Positions 44,117 to 53,087 of a stretch of DNA of 53,261 nucleotides are shown here, piece by piece. Below the pieces are notes generated by a model. It ran no database searches. It saw only the letters and a program-made list of their open reading frames with translations, and was not told the origin of the DNA. Each line of letters opens with the position of its first letter. Within the stretch, counting starts at the first letter, position 1. This stretch comes from Jiella soli (GTDB taxonomy: Bacteria > Pseudomonadota > Alphaproteobacteria > Rhizobiales > Rhizobiaceae), in contig NZ_JAJAVB010000031.1 in the NCBI RefSeq assembly GCF_020615385.1, positions 1-53,261 on the forward strand. Reading direction: 5' to 3'. A program made the position numbers and the translations under genes.

Positions 44117-44557
44117 ATGGTCAAGTACATCCCGTTCATACTCTTTACCGTCTTCACCAATGCCGCGGCCCAGCTGATGCTGAAATACGGCATGATGCAG
44201 CTCGGCCCGCTCAGCTTCGCCGGGGTCAATCCGATCCTGAAGATTCTCTCGATCGTGTTCAGCCCATGGGTGTTTCTGGGCCTGTGCACCTTCGTGATCT
44301 CGATGGCCTCGCACCTCTACGTCCTGTCCAAGGTCGAGCTGTCCTTCGCCTACCCGTTCCTGTCGCTTGCTTATGTCGCGGTCGCCGTGCTCGCCTGGTA
44401 CCTCTTCCGCGAGGACCTGAACGGCATGCGCATCGCCGGCATCGGTCTGATTTGTCTCGGCACGGTCTTCATCGCGCAGGGCGGTTCCAGGATCCACGAC
44501 GACACGGCCGTCGCCGAACTCACTCCCGCCAAGACTGCCAACGAGGTTTCCCGATGA
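44117..44557 (+). CDS. Small EamA/ArnE-like transporter
   Basis: The 146-residue protein has four transmembrane helices (IPFILFTVFTNAAAQLMLKYG, SPWVFLGLCTFVISMASHLYVL, LSFAYPFLSLAYVAVAVLAWYLF, IAGIGLICLGTVFIAQGG), i.e. half of an EamA/DMT unit as in ArnE/ArnF. Such proteins flip lipid-linked sugars across the inner membrane and work as dimers. Placed behind DprE1- and UbiA-like genes, it would fit flipping of a polyprenyl-phosphate sugar. AGGACGAGGCG precedes the ATG. Its stop overlaps the epimerase start. Confidence 0.9.
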   Translation: MVKYIPFILFTVFTNAAAQLMLKYGMMQLGPLSFAGVNPILKILSIVFSPWVFLGLCTFVISMASHLYVLSKVELSFAYPFLSLAYVAVAVLAWYLFREDLNGMRIAGIGLICLGTVFIAQGGSRIHDDTAVAELTPAKTANEVSR

Positions 44558-45567
44558 AGCACATCCTGTTCGGTGGCGACGGTTTCGTCGGCCGCCATCT
44601 CGCTCAGAAGCTCGTTCAGGACGGAGAACGCGTCCTCGTCGCGGACATCGTCAAGAGCGACCTCGCGCACTACACGGCCTGCGACTTCCTCCACACCGAC
44701 GTGACCGATCCGGCCGCCGTCGGGCGCGTTCCGATCGCGCCGGAGGACATGGTCTACAATTTGTCGGCCAAGATGCTGTCGCCGATCATGCCGCGGGCGA
44801 AGCGCCACGACTTCTTCTATCCGGTCAACTATTTCGGCACCAAGCACATCGTCGAGGCGATGGAGAAGGCCGGTGCGCCGAACCTCGTCCACTTCACCAC
44901 CGACATGATCTACGGCCATACCAAGACGACGCCGATGACCGAGGACCATCCGGTCGCTCCGCTCGGCGAATACGGCCAGTCTAAGCTCGACACCGAGGTG
45001 CTGGCGGCCGAATGGCGCAAGAAGGGCATGAACATCTCGCTGTTCCGTCCGCGCCTGATCATCGGCCCGGGTCGTCTCGGCATCCTGGAAAAGCTGTTCA
45101 AGCTGATCGACAGCAACCTCCCGGTCCCGATGATCGGGTCCGGCAAGAACCCCTATCAGTTCATCTCGGTGTTCGACTGCGCCGAGGCCGCGCGGCTCGC
45201 CTGGAAGGCGGGCGTGCCGAACGAGGCCTACAATCTCGGCTCGCTCAATCCGCCGCCGGTCAGGAAGCTCCTCGGCGACCTGATCCGTCATGCCGGGTCG
45301 AAGTCGATCCTCGTCCCGACGCCGGGCTGGGCGGTCAAACGCACGCTCGACTTCCTCGACCTTCTCAACATGCCGCTGATGGATCCCGAGCAGTATCTCA
45401 TCGCCGACGAGGAATGCGTGCTCGACGTGGGGAAAGGCAAGCGCGACCTCGGCTGGGTGCCGCAGTATCGCGACGAGGACATGCTGATCGCCGCCTATTC
45501 CGAATACCGGGCCAAGCGCTTCGGCGACGCCCATGCGCCCGCTGGCTTCGCCCAGCCGGCCGAATGA
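44554..45567 (+). CDS. NAD-dependent epimerase/dehydratase (extended SDR)
   Basis: The 337-residue protein has the Gly-rich opening HILFGGDGFVGRHLAQKL, the Tyr-x-x-x-Lys pair in YGQSKLDTEVL and HFTTDMIYGHTKTTPM around the active site. The later LRPRLIIGPG-like block reads FRPRLIIGPGRLG. It is an extended SDR acting on nucleotide or lipid-linked sugars. In this operon it may take the role of DprE2 or make a second sugar; sequence alone cannot decide. ATGA overlap with the transporter gene shows coupling. Confidence 0.88.
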   Translation: MKHILFGGDGFVGRHLAQKLVQDGERVLVADIVKSDLAHYTACDFLHTDVTDPAAVGRVPIAPEDMVYNLSAKMLSPIMPRAKRHDFFYPVNYFGTKHIVEAMEKAGAPNLVHFTTDMIYGHTKTTPMTEDHPVAPLGEYGQSKLDTEVLAAEWRKKGMNISLFRPRLIIGPGRLGILEKLFKLIDSNLPVPMIGSGKNPYQFISVFDCAEAARLAWKAGVPNEAYNLGSLNPPPVRKLLGDLIRHAGSKSILVPTPGWAVKRTLDFLDLLNMPLMDPEQYLIADEECVLDVGKGKRDLGWVPQYRDEDMLIAAYSEYRAKRFGDAHAPAGFAQPAE

Positions 45568-45578
45568 GGACATAAGCC

Positions 45579-47033
45579 ATGCTCGACCGTCCCACTGTCG
45601 CCGCGCCGACGCTCGACCAGCCGTTCCGCCACGGACCGGCCAAGCCGAACCTTCTCTCCGTCGAGGACGCCAAGGCCCTCGACGTCCAGACCATGGCCGA
45701 TCTGTTCAAGGATCACATCAATCCCGGCCAGTTCCACTTCATGAAACTGCTCGGCTTCCACAAGGTGAAGATCGAGCGGGCCGAGGGGATGTACTATACC
45801 GACCAGAACGGGCGGAAGATCCTCGACTTCTTCGGCGGCTTCGGCTCGCTGGCGCACGGCCACAACCATCCGCGGATCCTGGCGGCGCGCGAGCGCTTCC
45901 AGGATGAGAAGCGCCACGAGATTGCTATCGCCTTCCTGTCGCAATACGCCTCGGCGCTGGCGAAGAACCTCGCCGCCTGCTCGCCCGGCGAACTCGACAT
46001 GGTGTTCCTCGGCTCGACCGGCTCGGAGGCCATGGAAGCGGCGATCAAGGTCGCCGAGCGCGCCTCCGGCCGCAAGAACTGCAAGATCGTCCATGCCGAG
46101 AATTCCTTCCACGGCAAGTCGAAAGGCGTCCTTTCGCTGACGGACTCGCCGCTCTACCAGGGCGAGTTCCAGTTGGTGGGGAACCGGGTCAAGGTGCCGT
46201 TCGGCGATCTGCCGGCGCTGAAGCGCGCGATCGAGAACGACAGCGACATCGGCGTCGTCGTGCTCGAGACCGTCCAGGGCGGTGGTGGCATCGTCGGCGC
46301 GCCGACGGAGTACTGGCAGGGCGTGCGCGCGCTCTGCGACAAGCACAACGTCCTTTGGGTCGCCGACGAGGTCCAGTGCGGCTACGGGCGCACCGGCAAG
46401 TTCTACGCCTTCGAGCATCACGGCGTGGTGCCGGACGTGACGGCGCTCGCCAAGTCGCTCGGCGCCGGCAAGGCCGCGGTCGGCGCGATGATCGCCAAGC
46501 GCGACGTCTACATGAAGGCGTACGGCACGCCGAAGACCGCGATGATCCACGCCCAGGCGACCTTCGGCGGCATCGGCGAAGCCTGCGTGACGGCGATCGA
46601 AGGGCTGAACGTCCTCTACGACGAGGATCTGATCGGCAATTCCGCCGAGACCGGCGCCTACCTCCTCGACCGGCTGAAGGCGATCCAGGCGAAATATCCT
46701 CAGATCATCAAGGACGTGCGCGGCCAGGGCCTGATGGTCGGCCTGGAGTTCCACGACTTCTCCCGCACGCTGCCGCTGGCGCTCCGCCCGATGGTGGCGA
46801 TCCTCGACGACAAGCTGAAGGGCTCGCTGTCCGGCTTCATCGGTGCGCTGCTCCTCAGGGACTACGACGTCCTCGTCGCCTTCACCGAGTACAATCGCAA
46901 CGTCATCCGGCTGGAGCCGCCGCTGATCTGCGAGGAGGAGCATGTCGACCAGTTCTGCGACGCGCTCGACGGCCTCCTGTCACGCGGCATCGTGTCGATC
47001 GCGAAGGACTTCGTGAAGTCGCAGATGGGCTGA
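45579..47033 (+). CDS. Class III PLP-dependent aminotransferase
   Basis: The 484-residue enzyme has the fold-type I class III features: FFGGFGSLAHGHNHPRI, the phosphate-binding STGSEAMEAAIKVA (146-159), ADEVQCGYGRTG with the cofactor Asp (263 region) and the PLP lysine Lys292 in ALAKSLGAG. Class III enzymes act on omega-amino groups or on acids with an aldehyde partner. Its place in a lipid-linked sugar operon suggests an amino sugar or an activated amine, which is unproven. GAGGA precedes the ATG. A terminator follows, closing the operon. Confidence 0.9.
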   Translation: MLDRPTVAAPTLDQPFRHGPAKPNLLSVEDAKALDVQTMADLFKDHINPGQFHFMKLLGFHKVKIERAEGMYYTDQNGRKILDFFGGFGSLAHGHNHPRILAARERFQDEKRHEIAIAFLSQYASALAKNLAACSPGELDMVFLGSTGSEAMEAAIKVAERASGRKNCKIVHAENSFHGKSKGVLSLTDSPLYQGEFQLVGNRVKVPFGDLPALKRAIENDSDIGVVVLETVQGGGGIVGAPTEYWQGVRALCDKHNVLWVADEVQCGYGRTGKFYAFEHHGVVPDVTALAKSLGAGKAAVGAMIAKRDVYMKAYGTPKTAMIHAQATFGGIGEACVTAIEGLNVLYDEDLIGNSAETGAYLLDRLKAIQAKYPQIIKDVRGQGLMVGLEFHDFSRTLPLALRPMVAILDDKLKGSLSGFIGALLLRDYDVLVAFTEYNRNVIRLEPPLICEEEHVDQFCDALDGLLSRGIVSIAKDFVKSQMG

Positions 47034-47062
47034 GCCGGCGACAGTTTCCTTGGATCATACGG

Positions 47063-47099
47063 AAAGAGGCCGGGCGGGGTGCGCTCGGCCTCTTTGTCT
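47063..47099 (+). terminator. Terminator of the UbiA-DprE1 operon
   Basis: AAAGAGGCCG (47063-47072) pairs perfectly with CGGCCTCTTT (47086-47095), and the second arm runs into a T-rich stretch. The symmetric A/T flanks let it also serve the convergent gene on the minus strand. Confidence 0.87.
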
Positions 47100-47164
47100 T
47101 GTTCATCTCCCGGCGTACCGACAAAGGGGCTGCGGCGTCCGTCCTCCGCCAGCCGAAAGCCGGA

Positions 47165-48757
47165 TCAGAGCGGGACGCCGTTGCCTTTGTCGGTCGGGAA
47201 GCGGTCGGTCGCCGGCGCGTCCGGGCCCTTCACGGTGGCGCCGTTGACTGTCACGGAGCCGTCGGAGGCAACCGCGATCAGCCATTGCGACTTGCCGTCG
47301 GCGAGCGACTTGGCGAACCCCTTGCCGAGCTGCAGCATGGCGAGGGCCTGGAGCGCGCGCGGGTCGTTCTGACCGGCCGCCTGCAGCCGGTTGATCACGG
47401 TCTCGACGCCGGAGGCCTTGATGTCCAGTGTCGCCACCGGCTTGTTGAATTCGAACCGGAGGTCGCCGGAGAGGGTGACCTCGTAGTCCTTGGCCTTCAC
47501 GCGCGAAGGCGGGATCGAAAAGCGCGGCATCTTCTCCTTGAAGATCGCGGCAATCCGCTCGCCCGCCGCATCCGAAATCGGCGGATCGCGGGCGATGTCG
47601 AAGTCGTCGATCGCGATGCGGGCAGGGGTGTCGAGGTCGACGCCGTCGGCGCCGATCGCCAGGGTGAAGTCGTTCGGGAGCAGCTCTCCTGCCCAGTCCG
47701 GAATTGCCGGCGAGGCGAAAGTCATGCCGGTGAAATCGTAGACGTAGCGGTAGCTGCCGTTGGTTTCGACGCCGTCGCCGGAAAAGCTGAACCCGGCCCT
47801 GTCGGCAGTCATCCGGCCGACCTGCGTCGAGATACTCACATCGTTGAAGGCGTAGGCGCTCTCGATCTGGTCCCAGAGCGGTAGGAGACCGCGTAAACGG
47901 GTTTTCAACTCGTCCTGTGCGGCGATTATCTTCTCATCGCTCGCATTGGCGAGGATGAAGGCATAGAGATCGAGGATCGGCTTGCTCTTCAGCCCGGCGC
48001 CATTGCCCGTCAGGATGATGCTCTCGGCCTTCAGGTCGACCGGGAACCGCTGGTCGGGATGGGCCGGGTCGGTAGCGCTGTTGATCGTCTCCGAAAGCTT
48101 CGAGCCGGTCTGCGAATAGGTGAAGTCGATCCCTCCGCCCGCGGCCGGAACCGCGTTCAACTCCATGCTCTGCGGCCCCAGCTTCGCGTCGACTTCGCTC
48201 TGCGGCGTGGTCTGCGTCATGGTGGTGCGGTCGAACGTGCCCGCGGCCGACAGGAAGCTTCCGACCTCCGGGGAGAAGATCCCGGAGTAGCTCATATTGT
48301 CGACCTGGTAGGTCATCGTCATCGACTGGTCCGCGGCCTTCATGTCGAAGGACGCCGCGATCGGTCCGAGTCCGCGAACGAACCACGTCCCATCATCCCG
48401 TCGGCTGACGACAAGCGAATAATCGCCGAGCCTGATGTGTCCGGATGAAGCTTCGCCCAGCTGACTGAAATCGGTGTCGACCGAAAGCGTGATCCGGTAG
48501 CCCTCGGGGTCCGGCGTCACCCGCAGGATGCCCTGGTCGAAGGCGGCGCGGGTGAAATAGGCGGCCAGATCGGCTTCGAGGGATTTCGCGCCTGCCTCCG
48601 TGCCGGCGGCGGAAGCCTCCGGTGCGGCAGGCACCGAGGCTGCGCCTTCGCTCCGCGTTCCCGCGTCGGCGGGAGCAAGGGGAGGTGTCTGTGTCTGGGC
48701 AAGCGCCGGCAGCGCCGACATCATCGCCGCCGATACGAGAAGAGTTCGCAGTTGCAC
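47165..48757 (-). CDS. Large predicted secreted protein, unknown function
   Basis: From a GTG at 48757 (GGAGA upstream) the protein is 530 residues. It has a signal peptide (MQLRTLLVSAAMMSALPALA), an Ala/Pro-rich linker (about 20-60), then a long beta-rich, Asp/Gly-rich region with no cysteines noticed. It contains repeated short patterns around KAADQSMTMTYQVDNMSYSG, GLKSKPILDLYAFIL and a C-terminal LQALAMLQLGKGFAKSL helix. Its layout is similar to uncharacterised exported proteins of Rhizobiales in which a DUF945-like repeat is suspected. Convergent with the aminotransferase operon. No function assigned. Confidence 0.75.
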   Translation of the reverse strand: MQLRTLLVSAAMMSALPALAQTQTPPLAPADAGTRSEGAASVPAAPEASAAGTEAGAKSLEADLAAYFTRAAFDQGILRVTPDPEGYRITLSVDTDFSQLGEASSGHIRLGDYSLVVSRRDDGTWFVRGLGPIAASFDMKAADQSMTMTYQVDNMSYSGIFSPEVGSFLSAAGTFDRTTMTQTTPQSEVDAKLGPQSMELNAVPAAGGGIDFTYSQTGSKLSETINSATDPAHPDQRFPVDLKAESIILTGNGAGLKSKPILDLYAFILANASDEKIIAAQDELKTRLRGLLPLWDQIESAYAFNDVSISTQVGRMTADRAGFSFSGDGVETNGSYRYVYDFTGMTFASPAIPDWAGELLPNDFTLAIGADGVDLDTPARIAIDDFDIARDPPISDAAGERIAAIFKEKMPRFSIPPSRVKAKDYEVTLSGDLRFEFNKPVATLDIKASGVETVINRLQAAGQNDPRALQALAMLQLGKGFAKSLADGKSQWLIAVASDGSVTVNGATVKGPDAPATDRFPTDKGNGVPL

Positions 48758-49037
48758 GTCGTCGTCTCCAAAGCTGTGCATCCTCGAAAGTTCGAGGCGC
48801 CCCGGCCGGAACATGAACTGCAGACCGGGGCCGCGCAACTGCAATGGAGCTTTACCCGGCTGACGGGCCGCTCGCCGCGTCGCATGTCACAGGAGATTGA
48901 CGGGAGCGGCAGGGCAGGCCGGCGGCCGAAAGCCCCGACACAGTGCCGTCACTTGAGGTGAGGCGTTGCGCGCAAGGGCGCCTGCCGCTTCGAAAGGACT
49001 CGCCCGAAGGAGGGTGGCCTGATCTCTCGGTCCGCCT

Positions 49038-50780
49038 TCAGCGCAGGAGCGCAGTCGAGGGCGCCAGTTCCTCGCGCACGAACCCGTCCCAGCAGGGCGA
49101 CAGATGCACCCGGACATGGCCGGTGAGGCCGGGCTCGTAGAGCTTCAGAAGCGCGAGATTGGCCGAGGTGATCGGGCAGAGCGGATAGAGGACGAGGTCG
49201 GTCGCCGCGACCGAGGCGAGAACTGCCGCGTCCGGATCGGGCACGGCGCGCGAGGGGTCGGCACCGATCGCGATCTTCAGCGGGGCTTCGCGGTCGAGAA
49301 GCCAGGGGAAGGGATTGACGAAGTTGAGGTTCATGATCGTGCGGAAGCGCACGCCGTGCTTCGCCTCATAGGCGCGGATCGCATCGACGCCGCGGTCCGT
49401 CGCCTTCAGCCAGTTGATCTGGAAATCTGGCTCCGTAAAGAGGGTGAAGCCCGGCAATTCGCCATTGTCAGCGATGAACTGGAAGGTCTGAGGGTAGGTC
49501 TCGTAAGCCTCCATCATCACGTCGGCGTGCTTCATGATCTCGGTACGCTGGTTGACGAGGCCGAGCGTGCCGAGGTTCTTTGACTGGAGGTCGACATATT
49601 TGATCTGGCCGATGAAGGTTCGCGCCGTCCTCTCGATGATGTCGACGAAGGTCGGAAGCGAGCTTGCCGCGACGAGCGTCAGCACGAGCGCCATACGCCC
49701 GATCCGCCAGTCCCCGCAGCGCAGGAGAATACGCACGAGCACCGGCCAGACGAAGATGAAACCGTGGCCGCCGGTGTTCTGCGTCTCGACGAATAGGCCG
49801 GCGAAGGTGGCAAGGCCGAGCCAGAAGGCGTCCTGATCGACGAAGGCGGCAAGCGTTCGGAAGCTTGGTGCGCGCAAGACGGCGAGTCCGGTCTCGACGA
49901 TCCTGCGCCTGTCGATCACGGCAAGCACCGCCGTCAGGAGCGCGAGCGAACCGAAAAGCTTGAAGTGCATCGACGCAGCCTGGAGGAAGCGCGGCAGGAT
50001 CGAGCCCTCGTTCCCGGAAAGGAGCTGCCAGATATTGCCGATATAGGCGCTGACGATCCCGAGCGAGACTTCCAGCCCGCCGAGGAGAAGGAGGAAGGCC
50101 GCTGCGGCAATGAGCGCCGAGCGCAGCGTGATCCGGCCGGCGGCAAGCGCGAAGAGGCACAGCATGCCGGCGGCGACGAAGCCGGTGATCTTCACCAGGA
50201 ACAGCGCGGCGACCGTGCCGGCGACGACCGTGGCCATCACCTTGCGGCTCTCGCTGAAGATCAGCGCCGAAGCGAGCACGAAGAGGATTTCGCAGATCTG
50301 GCGGTTGTAGATGCCGAAGCCGTCGACGCCGGGATAGGAATTGAACGTGATCTCGTTGAACGGCAGGATCGAGAAGGTGAGGAACGGAACGAGGAGCGCC
50401 AGCGCCACGAAGCGCGAGCGCCGGTCGACATCCCAAAGCACGAGCGCAAACAGCGGCGCGGTGACGAGAAGAAGCGACCATTGCACGAGGAGGAGGGGCT
50501 GGCCCTCCGGGAAGACGCGGACGAGGAGGGCGAAGAGCCAGTAGCCGAGCGGCCCCACCGGCGCGAAGAAGTCGACGTTCGGGATCTGGCCGGTGAAGAT
50601 CCGGTTGGCCGCGTCGAAATAGATGAAGAGGTCCCAATAGTCCCCGCCGATGGCGAGCGTCAGCGGCCGGGTGAGGATTGCGGCGAGGACGACGCAGCTT
50701 GCCGCCAGCAGGACCAGAGGTGACAGAAACACAGATTTCTGCGACGCCCGCGCGTCGGCTGCGGTCGAGCTCAAGGTCAC
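49038..50780 (-). CDS. Multi-pass membrane protein, glycosyltransferase-like (GT-C type?)
   Basis: The 580-residue integral membrane protein has about 10-11 transmembrane helices in the first 400 residues and a soluble C-terminal part of about 150 residues. The GDYWDLFIYFDAANRIFTGQIPNVDFFAPVG loop has the acidic pair after helix 1 seen in GT-C glycosyltransferases that use polyprenyl-phosphate sugars. It is therefore a plausible partner of the UbiA-DprE1 operon 2 kb away, though on the other strand. The start is a GTG with GGAG upstream. Confident only as a membrane protein. Confidence 0.78.
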   Translation of the reverse strand: MTLSSTAADARASQKSVFLSPLVLLAASCVVLAAILTRPLTLAIGGDYWDLFIYFDAANRIFTGQIPNVDFFAPVGPLGYWLFALLVRVFPEGQPLLLVQWSLLLVTAPLFALVLWDVDRRSRFVALALLVPFLTFSILPFNEITFNSYPGVDGFGIYNRQICEILFVLASALIFSESRKVMATVVAGTVAALFLVKITGFVAAGMLCLFALAAGRITLRSALIAAAAFLLLLGGLEVSLGIVSAYIGNIWQLLSGNEGSILPRFLQAASMHFKLFGSLALLTAVLAVIDRRRIVETGLAVLRAPSFRTLAAFVDQDAFWLGLATFAGLFVETQNTGGHGFIFVWPVLVRILLRCGDWRIGRMALVLTLVAASSLPTFVDIIERTARTFIGQIKYVDLQSKNLGTLGLVNQRTEIMKHADVMMEAYETYPQTFQFIADNGELPGFTLFTEPDFQINWLKATDRGVDAIRAYEAKHGVRFRTIMNLNFVNPFPWLLDREAPLKIAIGADPSRAVPDPDAAVLASVAATDLVLYPLCPITSANLALLKLYEPGLTGHVRVHLSPCWDGFVREELAPSTALLR

Positions 50781-51067
50781 GGCGCGGCTCCGGTCCGGCA
50801 GGAAAGACGAGCTTATTGTCGTGACCTCGCGTTAAGAAAGACTGAGCATTTCGGCGTTTAGTCTTTCTCAAACCAGTCTTGTGCGCGTGCCTGTCCAGGG
50901 TTCGGAAGCGATCGGCCCCGGAGCAGCTTCTGATTGCCACTGGCTGCCGTCATTCCCGTCCGCGCAGTGCAAAGTCGTAGAACAAGGCATGTCCGGCCAA
51001 GCATTCCGCCGCCAAGAGTGACAGCTTTGTGAATTGCGCGTTGCGGAGATCGGCGTAGCTTTTTGCA

Positions 51068-51967
51068 ATGCGAAAAAGAACGCGCTCCGCTTTCGCCGTC
51101 TTCTTTTGCACAGCCTCGCTCGCCGCGGCCGTCTGCACGGGATCGGCCTTCGCGCAGGGGCGTGGTCTCGGCGATCTCGGCGCCGGTTCCGCTCCCAGGA
51201 CCTTGGATGGCGAGCGCGTGGATGTCGAGCTCGTGCTCGCCGTCGACGTCTCCTGGTCGATGGACCTGTCGGAGCAGGAAATCCAGCGCGAGGGCTATGC
51301 TGCGGCGTTCCGGAGCCGGGAGGTTCAGGAGGCAATTCTGGAAGGGGTGTATGGCCGCGTCGCCGTCGCCTATGTCGAATGGGCGGGCACCCATTCCCAG
51401 TCCGTGGTCGTCCCGTTCACGCTGATCGATTCCAAGGAGGCTGCGGAGGCCTTCGCCTACCGTCTCGCGACCGAACTGCCGGACCGCGAGCGCCGGACGT
51501 CGATCGCCTCGGCCATCGACGTGGTAGCGCCGATGTTCGACGGCAACGGCTTCGACGGCCTTCGGCGGGTGATCGACATTTCCGGGGACGGGCCGAACAA
51601 TCAGGGCCGGCCGGTGACCGAGGCCCGGGATGCCGCCATCGCGCGGGGCGTGATCATCAACGGCCTGCCGCTCATGACGTCCGGAGGCTATGGCTCCTGG
51701 GGCTCGATCGCCCATCTCGACCGCTATTATTCCGACTGTGTGATCGGCGGTCCCGGGGCGTTCATGATCCCGGTGAACGACTGGTCCCAGTTCCCGGAAG
51801 CGGTGCGGCGCAAGCTGATCATGGAACTCGCCGGCTGGCCGCAGGATGCGCCGCCGGACACGCCCGCGATCCTGAAAGCGCAGGCGGCAACGCCGCCGAC
51901 TGATTGCCTGATCGGCGAACATATGTGGCTCGACCGGCAGCAGCGCTGGATGGACGGCTTCCAGTAG
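51068..51967 (+). CDS. DUF1194 (VWA-like) secreted protein
   Basis: The 299-residue exported protein has a signal peptide (ending near GSAFAQGRGL) and a von Willebrand A-like DUF1194 domain: VELVLAVDVSWSMDLSEQEIQREGYAAAFRS with a DxSxSM MIDAS motif. It continues with HSQSVVVPFTLIDSKEAAEAFAYRLATELPDRERRTSIASAIDVV and VIDISGDGPNNQGRPV. The C-terminal part carries a CysVIGGPGAFMIPV segment. The family is common in Rhizobiales and Rhodobacterales and has no defined role. No strong ribosome-binding site is visible. Confidence 0.88.
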   Translation: MRKRTRSAFAVFFCTASLAAAVCTGSAFAQGRGLGDLGAGSAPRTLDGERVDVELVLAVDVSWSMDLSEQEIQREGYAAAFRSREVQEAILEGVYGRVAVAYVEWAGTHSQSVVVPFTLIDSKEAAEAFAYRLATELPDRERRTSIASAIDVVAPMFDGNGFDGLRRVIDISGDGPNNQGRPVTEARDAAIARGVIINGLPLMTSGGYGSWGSIAHLDRYYSDCVIGGPGAFMIPVNDWSQFPEAVRRKLIMELAGWPQDAPPDTPAILKAQAATPPTDCLIGEHMWLDRQQRWMDGFQ

Positions 51968-52034
51968 TTCTCTGTCCCAATCGCGTGAAAGCCGCAATCG
52001 AGCGCGGATGGTGGGGCCATGCAGGCTGCGGGCG

Positions 52035-53087
52035 TCAGCCGGCCGACATGGCAGGCCGCATCGCCCGTTCCTGGTGCGGAGAGCGCGAATAGAGTTCGCG
52101 ATAGCATTTGGAGAAATGCGAGGCGGACACGAAGCCGCAGGCGATAGCGATGTCGACGATCGGCAATTGCGACTGCAGAAGCAGATGACGCGCCCGGTCG
52201 AGCCGGATTTCCAGATAGTATCGCGCGGGCGAGCGACCCATCTCCTTTTCGAACAGCCGCTCCACCTGTCGGCGCGACAGGCCGATATGCGCGGCGAGTT
52301 CCGAAAGGGAGAGCGGATCCGCCAGATTCGCCTCCATGATCTCGATTGCCCGGAGAACCTTGGTGTGCTGGACGCCGAGCCTTGCCCGCAGCGGCAGGCG
52401 CTGGCGATCATGCGCCCCGCGCACCCGGTCGGTCAGCGCCTGTTCGCAGACCCGGTTGACCACTTCCTCGCCCTGGTCCTCCTGAATCAGCGCCAGCATC
52501 ATGTCGAGCGAGGCGGTCCCGCCGGCGCAGGTGTAGATGTTGTGATCGATCTCGAAGAGATCAGCATAGACGTCCGAGCGGGGAAACGCCTCGGAGAAGC
52601 TCGCCAGGTTCTCCCAATGAATTGCGCAGCGGCGGTTGGAAAGGATTCCGGCGCGCGCGAGGATCCAGGCGCCGGTGCACAGTCCGCCGACCGAGATCCC
52701 GCGCTGATGCGCCTCGCGCAAATAGGCGAAGGCCGCCTTGTCGGAGAAGTCTTCGACGAAGATGCCGGAACAGGCGAAGACCATGGATGGCCGCTTTTCG
52801 CCGGAGAGCGCGCGGCGTTCCTCCTCGACCGAAGTCGAGACGGAAACCGTGACGCCGTTGGAGGCGGTCACGCTGCCTCCGTCGGTCGAGGTCAGCCGCC
52901 AGCGATAGACCTCCCGCCCGACGGTCCGGTTGGCGATCCGCAGCGGCTCGATGGCGGTCGCGAAGGCGATCATCGAGAAATTGGGAACGAGGAGGAAGAT
53001 GATCGTGCGCTTCGGACCCTGCGGGAGCGGATCCATGCGGTCCGCGCGCCGTCCCGTTGCCGATCCGGATCCGTTGACACCATCCAT
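52035..53087 (-). CDS. GlxA-family AraC-type transcriptional regulator
   Basis: The protein (350 residues from the ATG at 53087; 333 from an ATG at 53036) has an N-terminal DJ-1/PfpI amidotransferase-like domain (TIIFLLVPNFSMIAFATAIEPLRIANR; GLCTGAWILARAG with the Cys position). A C-terminal AraC helix-turn-helix follows (LSLSELAAHIGLSRRQVERLFEKEMG; SHFSKCYRELYSRSP). GlxA-type regulators such as CdhR, GbdR and ArgR respond to carnitine, betaine or amino acids; the effector here is unknown. Convergent with the DUF1194 gene. The true start is uncertain. Confidence 0.88.
   Translation of the reverse strand: MDGVNGSGSATGRRADRMDPLPQGPKRTIIFLLVPNFSMIAFATAIEPLRIANRTVGREVYRWRLTSTDGGSVTASNGVTVSVSTSVEEERRALSGEKRPSMVFACSGIFVEDFSDKAAFAYLREAHQRGISVGGLCTGAWILARAGILSNRRCAIHWENLASFSEAFPRSDVYADLFEIDHNIYTCAGGTASLDMMLALIQEDQGEEVVNRVCEQALTDRVRGAHDRQRLPLRARLGVQHTKVLRAIEIMEANLADPLSLSELAAHIGLSRRQVERLFEKEMGRSPARYYLEIRLDRARHLLLQSQLPIVDIAIACGFVSASHFSKCYRELYSRSPHQERAMRPAMSAG

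Noticed and set aside
45495-46943. 482-codon minus-strand frame
   Set aside because: Antisense to the aminotransferase gene, which has clear PLP motifs.
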